From IMG/VR virus record IMGVR_UViG_3300048930_000409, positions 1-64,000 of that record: 64,000 bases of DNA; one strand, 5' to 3'. A model generated the notes under the pieces. The model saw only the letters and a program-made list of their open reading frames with translations, made no database searches and was not told the origin of the DNA. The position numbers were made by a program, and so were the translations under genes. Origin of the DNA: a virus. Below, in pieces: positions 1-6,433 of the stretch (the first letter of the stretch is position 1; each line of letters begins with the position of its first letter).

Positions 1-19
1 GCGGTTAAATAGGTTACTA

Positions 20-76
20 CGTTCCACGTGGAACAATCGGTGTGGTACGGATGAGGTGGATGTTCCACGTGGAACA
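20..76. promoter_or_regulatory. Pair of parS-like palindromes
   Basis: GTTCCACGTGGAAC occurs twice, at 21-34 and 62-75; the second copy extends to the perfect 16-bp palindrome TGTTCCACGTGGAACA (61-76). This matches the general bacterial parS consensus (TGTTNCACGTGNAACA), the site bound by chromosomal-type ParB proteins. The copies are 41 bp apart, about four helical turns, so they would sit on the same face of the DNA. Both are followed by AAT. No parA or parB gene is in this window; one could lie to the left or host ParB could be used. I found no further full copy in the window. Confidence 0.75.
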
Positions 77-223
77 ATGATGGGTAGGGCTTGTTCTGCA
101 GAAGCTGCCTGACCATCCGTGTTGGCAACCCACCCCCACCCCCTCCCCCACCTAAATACTTCCCTTCCCACGGAATCCCCGAGTCGTCCGGGCCGCGGAC
201 TGGACCCCCCATCCCCTATCGAG
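77..223. other. Non-coding stretch upstream of first operon
   Basis: No convincing gene. Open frames here read through a C-rich tract (about 130-150) and give Pro-rich nonsense; none has a good ribosome binding site. The following gene is better started at 259. Confidence 0.5.
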
Positions 224-252
224 TTGACATCCCCATCCCTGCGGGGCATGAT
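224..252 (+). promoter_or_regulatory. Sigma70-type promoter
   Basis: TTGACA (224-229), a 17-bp spacer and CATGAT (247-252). This is the best -35 box in the left arm. Transcription would start at about 259, which is also the ATG of the first small gene, so that gene could be read from a leaderless or nearly leaderless mRNA. Confidence 0.7.
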
Positions 253-258
253 GGCCGC

Positions 259-387
259 ATGCCGACCCATCGACCCCTGCGCCCACTGGCCCCACCGCCC
301 GGCACGCTGACCCTGGCGACGTATGCCCTCGTGCTCTGCGCCGCGCCCCTCGTGCTGGGCTACCTGATCCTCCTGCTCTGGAGCTGA
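259..387 (+). CDS. Small single-pass membrane protein
   Basis: A 42-residue protein: a short basic and Pro-rich N-terminus, then one hydrophobic segment (about residues 20-41, ending ILLLWS) that reaches almost to the C-terminus. It opens an operon with the next two genes (5-nt gap, then ATGA overlap). The ATG lies only 6 nt after the -10 box; a weak GCGGGG lies 12 nt upstream. The frame stays open upstream to 91, but that part looks non-coding. Function unknown; a small toxic or envelope-directed early protein is possible. Confidence 0.45.
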   Translation: MPTHRPLRPLAPPPGTLTLATYALVLCAAPLVLGYLILLLWS

Positions 388-392
388 ATCCG

Positions 393-587
393 ATGCCCCC
401 ACACACGCCCGAGACGCGCCTGACCCTGGCGGATGATGAAAGTCAGCCCACGCCCGCCCCGAAACAGCACCGCCTGGAACCGCAACGCCCCGACCTCGGC
501 GACGCCCCACAGCCCGCCGACGCAGCCGTGCCTCCCTCCCCGTCCGCCACGCAGCACCCCCTCCCCGTCAGCAGCGCACAGCCATGA
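393..587 (+). CDS. Pro-rich hypothetical protein
   Basis: A 64-residue, Pro/Gln/Ala-rich, probably disordered protein. An SD-like CTGGAG lies upstream of the ATG, and its stop overlaps the next start (ATGA at 584), the coupling used throughout this genome. An overlapping frame (433-1059) is a shadow. No recognisable domain. Confidence 0.5.
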   Translation: MPPHTPETRLTLADDESQPTPAPKQHRLEPQRPDLGDAPQPADAAVPPSPSATQHPLPVSSAQP

Positions 588-1003
588 GCGAATGCGACCA
601 CACGCAGGCCCGCAGCACCCGCCCCGCAGCCGAGGCGCAGGAGCTGTTCACGCAGCCCCTCCCCGCCGACGGCAGCGCCGCCCCGCCGCAGGCCCTGCGC
701 GCCACGCCGCAGCCCCCAGACTTTACGTTTGTCAGCACCGGCCTCCACCAGGGCGAGGCCACCCTGCACGGCCAGCCCATGCGGGACCTTGCCTATCTGG
801 AAGTTTCGGACGGCGTCGACCAGCACCCCCAAGTCACCCTCACACTGCGCCCACGGGCGGGGATGTCCCTGGTCCTACCCCATGCGGGCGTGACGGTCCT
901 CTTGCAAACGATGCCTGGCTACAAGATTGTGAGCGTCGACCACCCCGACCGGGCAGAGACCACGTGGACGGCGGAGCGCATCGCGCCCGACGCGCCCGAG
1001 TGA
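584..1003 (+). CDS. Hypothetical protein
   Basis: A 139-residue protein translationally coupled to the gene before it. The first 45 residues are Ala/Pro/Gln-rich and probably disordered. The rest (about 48-139) alternates hydrophobic and polar residues as in a small beta-rich domain, including a VTLTLRP strand and a MPGYKIVSVD segment. Family not recognised. It ends 2 bp from the stop of a convergent leftward gene. Confidence 0.65.
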   Translation: MSECDHTQARSTRPAAEAQELFTQPLPADGSAAPPQALRATPQPPDFTFVSTGLHQGEATLHGQPMRDLAYLEVSDGVDQHPQVTLTLRPRAGMSLVLPHAGVTVLLQTMPGYKIVSVDHPDRAETTWTAERIAPDAPE

Positions 1004-1004
1004 A

Positions 1005-1322
1005 TCAGTATTCGTGCCGGGCGATTTGCGCGAGCACCGACGCCACCGTCGGGCCGTAGAAATACGGCGTGCCGACGGAATTGACGTCCGAGCACGAGGC
1101 ATAGGACGCCCGCCACCCGCCGTAATCGAGGCGTTCGAGGACGAGCATTTCCCGGTTGGCGAACGCGGCGCCCCGGTCTTCGTTGACGTCCCCGAACCCG
1201 ATGGTCTCGGCGGTGCCCTCGGCGTCGACGTTGACGCCCTCGCCCACCGGGTACATCGAGGCCATGTGGGCGCACACGCCCTTCAATTCGAGGATATCGT
1301 CGTCATTCAGGAAATCCGCCAT
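1005..1322 (-). CDS. Hypothetical acidic protein (leftward)
   Basis: A 105-residue protein starting MADFLNDDD. The start is fixed by a leader in which the SD GGAG is the loop of a GTTCC/GGAAC stem (1327-1340); the longer open frame to 1382 is leader sequence. It is the only leftward gene in the left 38 kb and converges on the gene at 584-1003. Acidic overall, with no family recognised. The opposite orientation with its own promoter suggests independent control. Confidence 0.7.
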   Translation of the reverse strand: MADFLNDDDILELKGVCAHMASMYPVGEGVNVDAEGTAETIGFGDVNEDRGAAFANREMLVLERLDYGGWRASYASCSDVNSVGTPYFYGPTVASVLAQIARHEY

Positions 1323-1395
1323 TGTCGTTCCCTCCGGAACCGGGGTCGCGTCCATCGCCGCCCCGCCCGTCGATTGTATCAACCAGTGCGCCCCT
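1323..1395 (-). promoter_or_regulatory. Promoter and SD-in-loop leader (leftward)
   Basis: On the minus strand a TTGATACAAT sequence (TACAAT as -10, near 1378) is followed by a GC-rich imperfect hairpin (GGGGCGGCG against CGCGACCCC), then GTTCC-GGAG-GGAAC (plus coordinates 1327-1340) and the ATG at 1322. Same design as the rightward leaders. Confidence 0.6.
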
Positions 1396-1511
1396 CCGCG
1401 CTTGAAAAGGCCCTCGAGAGTGGCCGAGCGAAAGCTGCATTCCCCACACTCTGGAGATGGAATCGAGCCCCGAGGCGTCCACTGCGCGATATCATCGGAA
1501 CGCGGGCGCCG

Positions 1512-1543
1512 AATGATGGCGGCCCACGGTCCCGGAGGGGAAC
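1512..1543 (+). promoter_or_regulatory. SD-in-loop leader
   Basis: AATGATGG (-10-like, 512-519) is followed after a short GC-rich stretch by TCCC-GGAG-GGGA (1530-1541): a 4-bp stem with the SD as tetraloop. The ATG follows at 1544. No good -35 box. Confidence 0.5.
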
Positions 1544-1891
1544 ATGTCAGAGGCCCGAATTTTCTCGTACATGGTGGTGCGTGCCATCACGGTCGAACCG
1601 GATGTCTACGTCACGATGCAAGTCTGGCGCGGCGTGGCCGACGTCACGGAAGGCTCCAGCTCGACCCCGGATGACGCCCCGGCGCGGGCTCGCGCCATCG
1701 AGGATGCCATCGCCACATGGACGCATCGCTCGCGTACGGGCAACGCGACGTTCGTCGAAGTGCGGCACGTCATTCTGGAAATCTACCCCGACGGGCACAC
1801 GGACATCGTGGAATCCTATTCCGAGTTCGTGGTCGGCGGGATGCACCTCGAAAACAAGCTGCCCGCCCTCGACGCGCGGTATCGCTCGTAA
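1544..1891 (+). CDS. Hypothetical protein
   Basis: A 115-residue protein with a beta-rich pattern (VVRAITVEPDVYVTMQVW, then VRHVILEIYPDG) and a central Ala-rich helix (RARAIEDAIATW). It is a single-gene unit: its own leader upstream, a terminator-like hairpin downstream (1904-1921). Family not recognised. Confidence 0.7.
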   Translation: MSEARIFSYMVVRAITVEPDVYVTMQVWRGVADVTEGSSSTPDDAPARARAIEDAIATWTHRSRTGNATFVEVRHVILEIYPDGHTDIVESYSEFVVGGMHLENKLPALDARYRS

Positions 1892-1903
1892 CGCCCCGAC
1901 CCG

Positions 1904-1922
1904 AGGCCCCTACGGGGGCCTT
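1904..1922 (+). terminator. Terminator-like hairpin
   Basis: AGGCCCC-tac-GGGGGCCT followed by TT. Compact GC-rich stem with a 3-nt loop just after the stop at 1891; only a weak T-tract. Confidence 0.5.
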
Positions 1923-1998
1923 GGCTTCCGCGTCACGCACCCAGGCAAAGCTTTGCCACCCCCATGAAAACAGAGGCGAAAGCCGACGTCTCCGTTGA

Positions 1999-2054
1999 TA
2001 CAATGGGGGCCACGGCGCCGCCATCGGCGCCCGACATCCCGGAGGGGATACATC
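1999..2054 (+). promoter_or_regulatory. Promoter, hairpin and SD-in-loop leader
   Basis: GTTGATACAATGGG (TACAAT at 1999-2004) is followed by the perfect hairpin GGCGCCG-ccat-CGGCGCC (2014-2031) and by ATCCC-GGAG-GGGAT (2036-2049), a 5-bp stem with the SD as tetraloop. The ATG is at 2055. No clear -35. Confidence 0.65.
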
Positions 2055-2471
2055 ATGGAGTTCACCACCGCCGTTTGCACCGCCTGTCTCGCCGAGTTCG
2101 ACGAACCGCTCGCCGACTCCGCGGGCGACACGCACCTTTGCCCGGCGTGCAACGGGCACGAGATTGACGGCACCGAGCCGAGCGTCCCGCCCACCTACCG
2201 CCACGTCAACGCGTACGAGGTCGGCCGATGCTACGGCGGGCCGGAGGAAGGCGGATGGTGGTACGACGCGGGCACGCCGCTCGGGAGCATCATGGTGGAG
2301 AACATCCCCGAGAACATCGAGGCCGGCAAAACCCTGTTGCGGGCCGTGTTCGGGCCAGGGTACGAGGGCAACCGCGACCGCCACTCGGCCGCCGGTGAAG
2401 AGAACCTGGAAATCTACGTCGAAGACCACGTCGCCCGCCCGTTCCCCGCGAGCCGCCCCCGGTACGAGTGA
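2055..2471 (+). CDS. Zinc-ribbon hypothetical protein
   Basis: A 138-residue protein. The N-terminus carries a two-knuckle zinc ribbon, CTAC near residues 8-11 and CPAC near 29-32, separated by an acidic loop. The C-terminal part is unassigned (YEVGRCYGG, GAGKT-like motifs absent). The start after the structured leader is preferred to the upstream frame, which is leader sequence. Zinc ribbons of this type recur in many small genes here (2055, 3324, 8862, 10662, 14064, 15182, 25010) and usually bind nucleic acid or protein; its partner is unknown. Confidence 0.7.
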   Translation: MEFTTAVCTACLAEFDEPLADSAGDTHLCPACNGHEIDGTEPSVPPTYRHVNAYEVGRCYGGPEEGGWWYDAGTPLGSIMVENIPENIEAGKTLLRAVFGPGYEGNRDRHSAAGEENLEIYVEDHVARPFPASRPRYE

Positions 2472-2482
2472 CCCACCCCCGG

Positions 2483-2500
2483 CCGCGCCTTCGGGCGCGG
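2483..2500 (+). terminator. UUCG-loop hairpin
   Basis: CCGCGCC-ttcg-GGCGCGG directly after the stop at 2471. A C(UUCG)G tetraloop gives a very stable RNA hairpin. There is no T-tract, so it may act as a 3'-end stabiliser rather than a terminator. Confidence 0.5.
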
Positions 2501-2583
2501 TCCACCTACACGCAGGGCAGGGAAAGCTCTGCCTGGGCTGGACAGCACCCCAGAAGTCAGCCCCGCAGCCATCGGTTTTACAG

Positions 2584-2659
2584 TGGACCAGTCCATCGCT
2601 GGTCGATATCATGGGGTGTTGGTTGCGTGGCGCGACCAACGCACCCCGGAGGGGGCGAC
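2584..2659 (+). promoter_or_regulatory. Promoter, long hairpin and SD-in-loop leader
   Basis: TGGACC (584-589), 17 bp, TATCAT (607-612). The transcript would begin with a long hairpin, GGGGTGTTGGTTGCG (613-627) pairing with 631-647, then CCCC-GGAG-GGGG (644-655). The CCCC belongs to both hairpins, so the two structures compete: closing the large hairpin frees the SD region, opening it lets the small SD hairpin form. Confidence 0.7.
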
Positions 2660-2965
2660 ATGAGCAAGACGACCGGTTCCTTGGCCCGTACGACGCAGGT
2701 TCACCGTTTCGACAGCACGGAGGCCGCGTACGACGCGTGCCAGTGCGACGACGCGGTGCAGTCGGGTCACATCCTCTGGATTCCGTCCGAGCACGTCGTC
2801 GGCATCGCGGGCACCTGGCCTGTGGCCGTGTCGACTGACCGGGGTGAGCTGCACACCACGACCGACCCCCTGCTGGGAGGCCGCGTGTCGGCCGCCAACA
2901 TCGCCCTCGCGGTGGCCTTCGCGCGGGAACGGGGCCTGTCGGTGCAGCGCGTGTTCGCCGAATAA
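2660..2965 (+). CDS. Hypothetical protein
   Basis: A 101-residue protein behind its own leader. Pattern of short strands and one Ala-rich helix (AANIALAVAFARERG near 78-92). One Cys pair-like motif (DACQCDD) but no zinc ribbon. Single-gene unit; the next promoter lies within 10 bp of its stop. Family not recognised. Confidence 0.65.
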   Translation: MSKTTGSLARTTQVHRFDSTEAAYDACQCDDAVQSGHILWIPSEHVVGIAGTWPVAVSTDRGELHTTTDPLLGGRVSAANIALAVAFARERGLSVQRVFAE

Positions 2966-2970
2966 CGGAG

Positions 2971-3045
2971 TCGACATCGCGATTCCTGCGTGACATCATC
3001 ATGGGGTCGGCAATCGCGCCGACCCCGTCTCCCGGAGGGGATGAC
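2971..3045 (+). promoter_or_regulatory. Promoter, perfect hairpin and SD-in-loop leader
   Basis: TCGACA (2971-2976), 17 bp, CATCAT (2994-2999). A perfect 9-bp stem follows, GGGGTCGGC (3003-3011) with GCCGACCCC (3018-3026), then TCCC-GGAG-GGGA (3030-3041) and the ATG at 3046. Confidence 0.7.
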
Positions 3046-3327
3046 ATGAAGAACGACCATGACCTCCACGTGGCCCGCCGCACGGCCCGCCGCATCCGCA
3101 TGCTGGCCTACGCGTTCGCGTATCAGCGCCGCCAGGGTATTTCCACTCCCATCGTCCGCATCTCTACTATCACGTTCGCGTGTGCGTCGCGGAGCGACCG
3201 CCTGCACGTGTTGGCCCGGATGCGCGGGGCAGGCGTGTACTGCACGCCCTACCGCGATGCCGTCTCCCCGTGGGCCGTGGCGGGCGACATCACGAAGGCT
3301 CGCGCGTTGATGGGCGGTGCGCGATGA
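3046..3327 (+). CDS. Hypothetical basic protein
   Basis: A 93-residue Arg-rich protein (HVARRTARRIRMLAYAFAYQRRQG in the N-terminal third). First gene of an operon running to about 5,744. Its stop overlaps the next start (ATGA at 3324). The basic helix could bind nucleic acid, but no motif settles this. Confidence 0.65.
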   Translation: MKNDHDLHVARRTARRIRMLAYAFAYQRRQGISTPIVRISTITFACASRSDRLHVLARMRGAGVYCTPYRDAVSPWAVAGDITKARALMGGAR

Positions 3328-3725
3328 AGCTCCCGAGCACCATCGAATTTCAGCCCCGCGAGATGCGCTTCCTGGTGGAGGATTCCGAGCGGGAGGATGA
3401 CGACCGCTTCCTCGCCCTGCCCGCCCGGTACGAGGTGTGCCCCCGGTGCGAGGGGAAAGGCACGCACTGGCACTCGGCGTTCGACGGCGGTATCACGCAG
3501 GAAGATCGCGACCGGGATTGGGATGATGAGTCCTGGGCGGGCCTGATGTCTGGGCGTTACGACGTCCAGTGCGAGGAATGCGAAGGCAAGCGCGTCGTGC
3601 CCGTGCCGGTCGAGTCCCGCACGACGCCCGAGGCCGAGCACGCCTTCCAGCTGTACACGTCCTACCTGGAGGACGAGGCGGACTACGCCGCCGAACGCGC
3701 CATGGAGCGGAGGATGGGATGCTGA
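3324..3725 (+). CDS. DnaJ-type zinc-finger protein
   Basis: A 133-residue protein with two CxxCxGx(G/R) knuckles: CPRCEGKG (about residues 39-46) and CEECEGKR (about 79-86). This is the layout of the DnaJ cysteine-rich zinc domain, here without a J-domain, so it is a stand-alone zinc protein rather than a chaperone. The flanks are acidic. The 15182 gene has the same pair of knuckles. Coupled by overlap to both neighbours. Confidence 0.7.
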   Translation: MKLPSTIEFQPREMRFLVEDSEREDDDRFLALPARYEVCPRCEGKGTHWHSAFDGGITQEDRDRDWDDESWAGLMSGRYDVQCEECEGKRVVPVPVESRTTPEAEHAFQLYTSYLEDEADYAAERAMERRMGC

Positions 3726-3937
3726 TCACACACCGAGAAATCAACCTGTTGAGGCGCATTTTTCTCTACAAACCCGACCGGTTTGTCTTCGAGATCTACC
3801 GGGGCCGCGTCCTCGTCACGGCCATCGCGCCCACGTGGCGCAGCTGCTGGGAGTGGAACCCCGACCCGATGTACCCGAACGGCGGGTACTGGCGCCCCGG
3901 CGGCGTCCGCGACCTCGAGGCCGCCGTCAATGACTGA
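3719..3937 (+). CDS. Hypothetical protein
   Basis: A 72-residue protein rich in aromatics (RRIFLYKPDRFVFEIYRG; WRSCWEWNPDPMYP). It starts 7 nt inside the end of the preceding gene. Probably a small beta-sheet domain; family not recognised. Confidence 0.6.
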   Translation: MLITHREINLLRRIFLYKPDRFVFEIYRGRVLVTAIAPTWRSCWEWNPDPMYPNGGYWRPGGVRDLEAAVND

Positions 3938-3946
3938 GAGGCTCGC

Positions 3947-4198
3947 ATGAGCAGCGATGGAAAGTGGTTAGCGGGCGCCGCCCTGGTCGTCTCCGTATTC
4001 ACATCCGTAGGCTTCTACAAAGCCTGCGAGTTTCGCGAGAGGGAAGCGGCGCGGCGCTACCGGTGTGTCACGCCGACGCAGACGTTCGAGCACGTCCAGG
4101 TCGGCTACACCTCCCACGGGTCGTGGCTTCTCATTCAAGACAACGGTCTTGAAATCAGAGGCTCCGGCCCCCTGTCCTGCACGGAGATTCTGCCATGA
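3947..4198 (+). CDS. Small membrane-anchored protein
   Basis: An 83-residue protein with an N-terminal hydrophobic segment (about residues 7-24, WLAGAALVVSVFTSVGFY) lacking a clear cleavage site, then a basic stretch and a compact C-terminal part with three Cys in all. Likely anchored in the inner membrane. It overlaps the next gene by ATGA. Confidence 0.6.
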   Translation: MSSDGKWLAGAALVVSVFTSVGFYKACEFREREAARRYRCVTPTQTFEHVQVGYTSHGSWLLIQDNGLEIRGSGPLSCTEILP

Positions 4199-4410
4199 AC
4201 ACCCACGACTACGAAGTCTTGGCCGAGGCGTTCGGCCTCTCGCTGGCCGATACCGCCGACGACACCGCCCGCAGCACCGTGCTGCGTGTGCTTGGCAACG
4301 TGACACGCATGCTGACCGAGACCTACCCCCGATTCCGGCAGGGGAACTTCGTGGGGCAGGTCTACGAAAACGAAGTTCTGATCCGACGACGGAGGTTGTC
4401 CCAGTCATGA
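4195..4410 (+). CDS. Hypothetical protein
   Basis: A 71-residue, mostly helical protein (YEVLAEAFGLSLADTADDTARSTVLRV and so on). Coupled by ATGA overlaps to the genes on each side. Family not recognised. Confidence 0.6.
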   Translation: MNTHDYEVLAEAFGLSLADTADDTARSTVLRVLGNVTRMLTETYPRFRQGNFVGQVYENEVLIRRRRLSQS

Positions 4411-4670
4411 GCACCATCAAGGAACGCAACACGCGCACGGCCCTCGTGTCGCTGTTTCCCTCGGACGCGCAGATCGTCGAGGCCCGCGCCGTCGTCACGG
4501 ACAACGTCCTGACGTGCCTGCGCATCGAGGCCGTCGACACGGACGCGGACCAAGTCCGTCACTTGATCGACATCGGATCGCTGTCCAACCTCAACGCCCT
4601 GATCGGCGGCCTCGTGGCGTTGCGCGACCACGTCCAGCTGATGGGACCGGATGACCTGGAGGAAAAGTGA
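4407..4670 (+). CDS. Hypothetical protein
   Basis: An 87-residue protein. The N-terminal half is strand-like (TALVSLFPSDAQIVEARAVV), the C-terminal half helical (SNLNALIGGLVALRDHVQLM). The ATG at 4407 overlaps the preceding stop; the longer open frame from 4065 is a shadow. Family not recognised. Confidence 0.6.
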   Translation: MSTIKERNTRTALVSLFPSDAQIVEARAVVTDNVLTCLRIEAVDTDADQVRHLIDIGSLSNLNALIGGLVALRDHVQLMGPDDLEEK

Positions 4671-4915
4671 CCGAAATCGCGATGGCATCGCTCACGCTAC
4701 TGACGATTGTCTGCGCACATGAAACCTACCGTGTCTACCGGAGGCACCGCGCGTTCGCCGCCGTCATGAAGCTGGGACGGGTGTGGCTTTTCCTCGAGCA
4801 CTCGCGGGGCCGAGTGATTGCAGGCACGCCCCGTGATGCAGAGCTCCGCGATGCCCAGAACATCATCCTCGCTGCGCGGGCATTCGCCTTGTCTGAACTG
4901 GAGAGGTACCTGTGA
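4667..4915 (+). CDS. Small protein with N-terminal hydrophobic segment
   Basis: An 82-residue protein starting with GTG that overlaps the previous stop (GTGA). Residues 4-18 are hydrophobic (IAMASLTLLTIVCAH) followed by YRVYRRHR, as in a short N-in membrane anchor with a basic cytoplasmic flank. C-terminal helix. Function unknown. Confidence 0.55.
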   Translation: MTEIAMASLTLLTIVCAHETYRVYRRHRAFAAVMKLGRVWLFLEHSRGRVIAGTPRDAELRDAQNIILAARAFALSELERYL

Positions 4916-5421
4916 ACTTCGACGACTACAACGCCGTCCGGCAGATGGCTCGCGAGCAGTTCAACTATTTCGAGCGAGACCAGCACAACGTCGCGCTGTC
5001 CGCCGCCATCGGTCACTTCCAGAGCGTCGTCAAAGATCTGGAAGACATTCGGGACGCGGTCCAGAAAGGGACCATGGAAGATTGGTCAGTCTACCAGCAT
5101 GTACAGTGGGCCTTCGAGCGCATCCATGGCCGCCGGCCCGCGAATACAGGCGACATGCGCCGGACTGTCAACGATGATGGGCGTACGGCGCCGATACCGG
5201 CCGCCAGTTACGGTTCGGAGGAACCGCCCATGCTCGCCAACGCCCCCGGCAAACTGTACCTGACCGTGGCCCCCGACGGTACCGTCTCCTTGTGGGACGC
5301 GCTCGAAACCGCCAACCACGCGCTCAGGGAAGCCCTGTGCATCCTCCCGCTCACGGATGAGCAGATGGCCGAGCTGCGCCGCGCCCACGCCATCGCCAAG
5401 GCCAAGGTCGAACCGAGATGA
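4912..5421 (+). CDS. Hypothetical protein with an internal leader in frame
   Basis: A 169-residue open frame starting with GTG in a GTGA overlap. Residues 1-80 form a helical domain (QMAREQFNYFERDQHNVALSAAI). Residues about 87-106 translate a sequence that looks like one of the phage's own promoter-leader modules (5150-5229), and a second start with the SD in a perfect loop follows at 5230. It is either a protein plus a nested C-terminal product, or a fusion of two former genes by loss of a stop. Confidence 0.6.
   Translation: MNFDDYNAVRQMAREQFNYFERDQHNVALSAAIGHFQSVVKDLEDIRDAVQKGTMEDWSVYQHVQWAFERIHGRRPANTGDMRRTVNDDGRTAPIPAASYGSEEPPMLANAPGKLYLTVAPDGTVSLWDALETANHALREALCILPLTDEQMAELRRAHAIAKAKVEPR
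5150..5229 (+). promoter_or_regulatory. Internal promoter and SD-in-loop leader
   Basis: GCGACA (5150-5155), 17 bp, GATGAT (5173-5178), then a GC-rich imperfect hairpin (GGCGTACGGCGCCG against CCGGCCGCC) and the perfect CGGTTC-GGAG-GAACCG (5211-5226), 6-bp stem with SD tetraloop. It ends 3 nt before the ATG at 5230. The whole module is translated in frame as part of 4912-5421. Confidence 0.6.
5230..5421 (+). CDS. Nested C-terminal product
   Basis: A 63-residue product in the same frame as 4912-5421, started from the internal SD-in-loop leader. Sequence pattern: a strand pair (GKLYLTVAPDGTVSLWD), then two helices (ALETANHALREALC; TDEQMAELRRAHAIA). It looks like a complete small domain, which favours an independent start. 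It overlaps the next gene by ATGA. Confidence 0.5.
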   Translation: MLANAPGKLYLTVAPDGTVSLWDALETANHALREALCILPLTDEQMAELRRAHAIAKAKVEPR

Positions 5422-5744
5422 TTACCATCCAGACACGCATCACCTTCACCGCGCCCGAAGTGGAGATGATCCACGCGCACGCCAACGCTGTCTGGGCCTA
5501 CATCGCGGGCGACTGTCTCGCTGGGTTGCGGGACATGGGCAGCAAGCGTACCTACATGACGCGGGCCGAAGTCCTGGACATGGTCCTGGACGCCGACCGC
5601 ATCGAAGAATCCATGCGCGGATTCATGCGCGACTGGGAACCGCGCCGTCGGGATGATTTCTTCGCTCGGTGGAACATCCTGGACTACAAGGCCCGCATCC
5701 GCCTGGTCACGCCCGCGTTCCCGCATCTGCGCTACGGCATGTGA
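5418..5744 (+). CDS. Hypothetical protein
   Basis: A 108-residue, mainly helical protein: EVEMIHAHANAVWAYIAGDCLAGL and VLDMVLDADRIEESMRGFMRDW. Last gene of the operon begun at 3046; a CTGCAG element follows. Family not recognised. Confidence 0.65.
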   Translation: MITIQTRITFTAPEVEMIHAHANAVWAYIAGDCLAGLRDMGSKRTYMTRAEVLDMVLDADRIEESMRGFMRDWEPRRRDDFFARWNILDYKARIRLVTPAFPHLRYGM

Positions 5745-5752
5745 CCAACCGT

Positions 5753-5847
5753 CTGCAGGGCCCTGCAGGGCCCGAACGGCACCGGGGACGGGTCACGGCA
5801 TGGCCCGACCCCATATCGCGTCCTGCAGGGGCGTGGAGGACCAAAGA
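5753..5847 (+). repeat. CTGCAG-bounded hairpin element, copy 1
   Basis: Tandem CTGCAGGGCCCTGCAGGG (5753-5770) at one end and CGTCCTGCAGG (5819-5829) at the other enclose a GC-rich hairpin (GGGGACGGGTC against GCCCGACCCC, loop containing GGCATG). Members of this family lie at operon junctions (also 14483, 37867, 57840; a decayed one at 8652). A GGAGG at 5836-5840 serves the gene starting at 5848. Confidence 0.6.
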
Positions 5848-6111
5848 ATGGCCATCGAAGACGCATACCACGTGTGTATCGACACCACCGGCACCGAGGG
5901 CACCGATGCCTATGCCGTGTGGCTGTGCAAGTACGAAGACGACCTCGACGACCGCAACGACCACCCCGGCGACATGCAGTTCTCGTTCATCGTCCATACC
6001 GCGCCGACCCGATGGGAAGCGATGCAGTATGTCGACGAACACTTCCCCAAGGCCGCCATCCGCTTCGTTCGCGAAGCCGACCGTCCCGGCCCGCGCGAGC
6101 TGCACACATGA
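5848..6111 (+). CDS. Hypothetical acidic protein
   Basis: An 87-residue protein: a strand-rich N-terminus (YHVCIDTTGT, AYAVWLCKYEDD) and a helix-strand C-terminus (WEAMQYVDEHFP). First gene after a CTGCAG element. Family not recognised. Overlaps the next gene by ATGA. Confidence 0.65.
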   Translation: MAIEDAYHVCIDTTGTEGTDAYAVWLCKYEDDLDDRNDHPGDMQFSFIVHTAPTRWEAMQYVDEHFPKAAIRFVREADRPGPRELHT

Positions 6112-6365
6112 TGACGGCCCTGCACGCTGACCGCCTGATGCTCCACATCCTGGTGACCTTTGTCTGGGCGCTGTGGCTGTCCCTGTTGTCCGAGGACATC
6201 GTCGCCGCTGGACGAACCCAGCGCCAGTACGAAGCCACGCGCACGCCACTGCCGCGCTTCTACGGGACGTATCGCTTGGCGATGATGTTCCTGATGCTGT
6301 ACTCGTTCCTGGCCTATGCCTGGTACTGGTACCGGGTGTGGACGACCCCGAATTTTCCAGTGTAA
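6108..6365 (+). CDS. Two-pass membrane protein
   Basis: An 85-residue protein with two hydrophobic segments, about residues 10-27 (LMLHILVTFVWALWLSLL) and 58-76 (MMFLMLYSFLAYAWYWY), joined by a basic loop containing RTQRQYEATR. The gene at 10115 has the same plan, including a TRQRNTRL loop, so the two look like diverged paralogues. Start at 6108 or 6111. Confidence 0.65.
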   Translation: MMTALHADRLMLHILVTFVWALWLSLLSEDIVAAGRTQRQYEATRTPLPRFYGTYRLAMMFLMLYSFLAYAWYWYRVWTTPNFPV

Positions 6366-6383
6366 CAGGCCATCACTGCATGG

Positions 6384-6430
6384 CATGATGGGTGGGTCGG
6401 CGATGATGCCGACCCGCCGTCCCGGAGGGG
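6384..6430 (+). promoter_or_regulatory. Promoter, hairpin and SD-in-loop leader
   Basis: CATGATGGG (-10 at 6384-6389; no good -35), then an 11-bp stem: GGTGGGTCGGC (6391-6401) with GCCGACCCGCC (6408-6418), then TCCC-GGAG-GGGA (6420-6431). Confidence 0.6.
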
Positions 6431-6433
6431 ATG

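Noticed and set aside
1770-3101. 443-residue leftward ORF
   Set aside because: Crosses three structured leaders and two hairpins and is Arg/Pro-rich; the rightward genes there explain the DNA.
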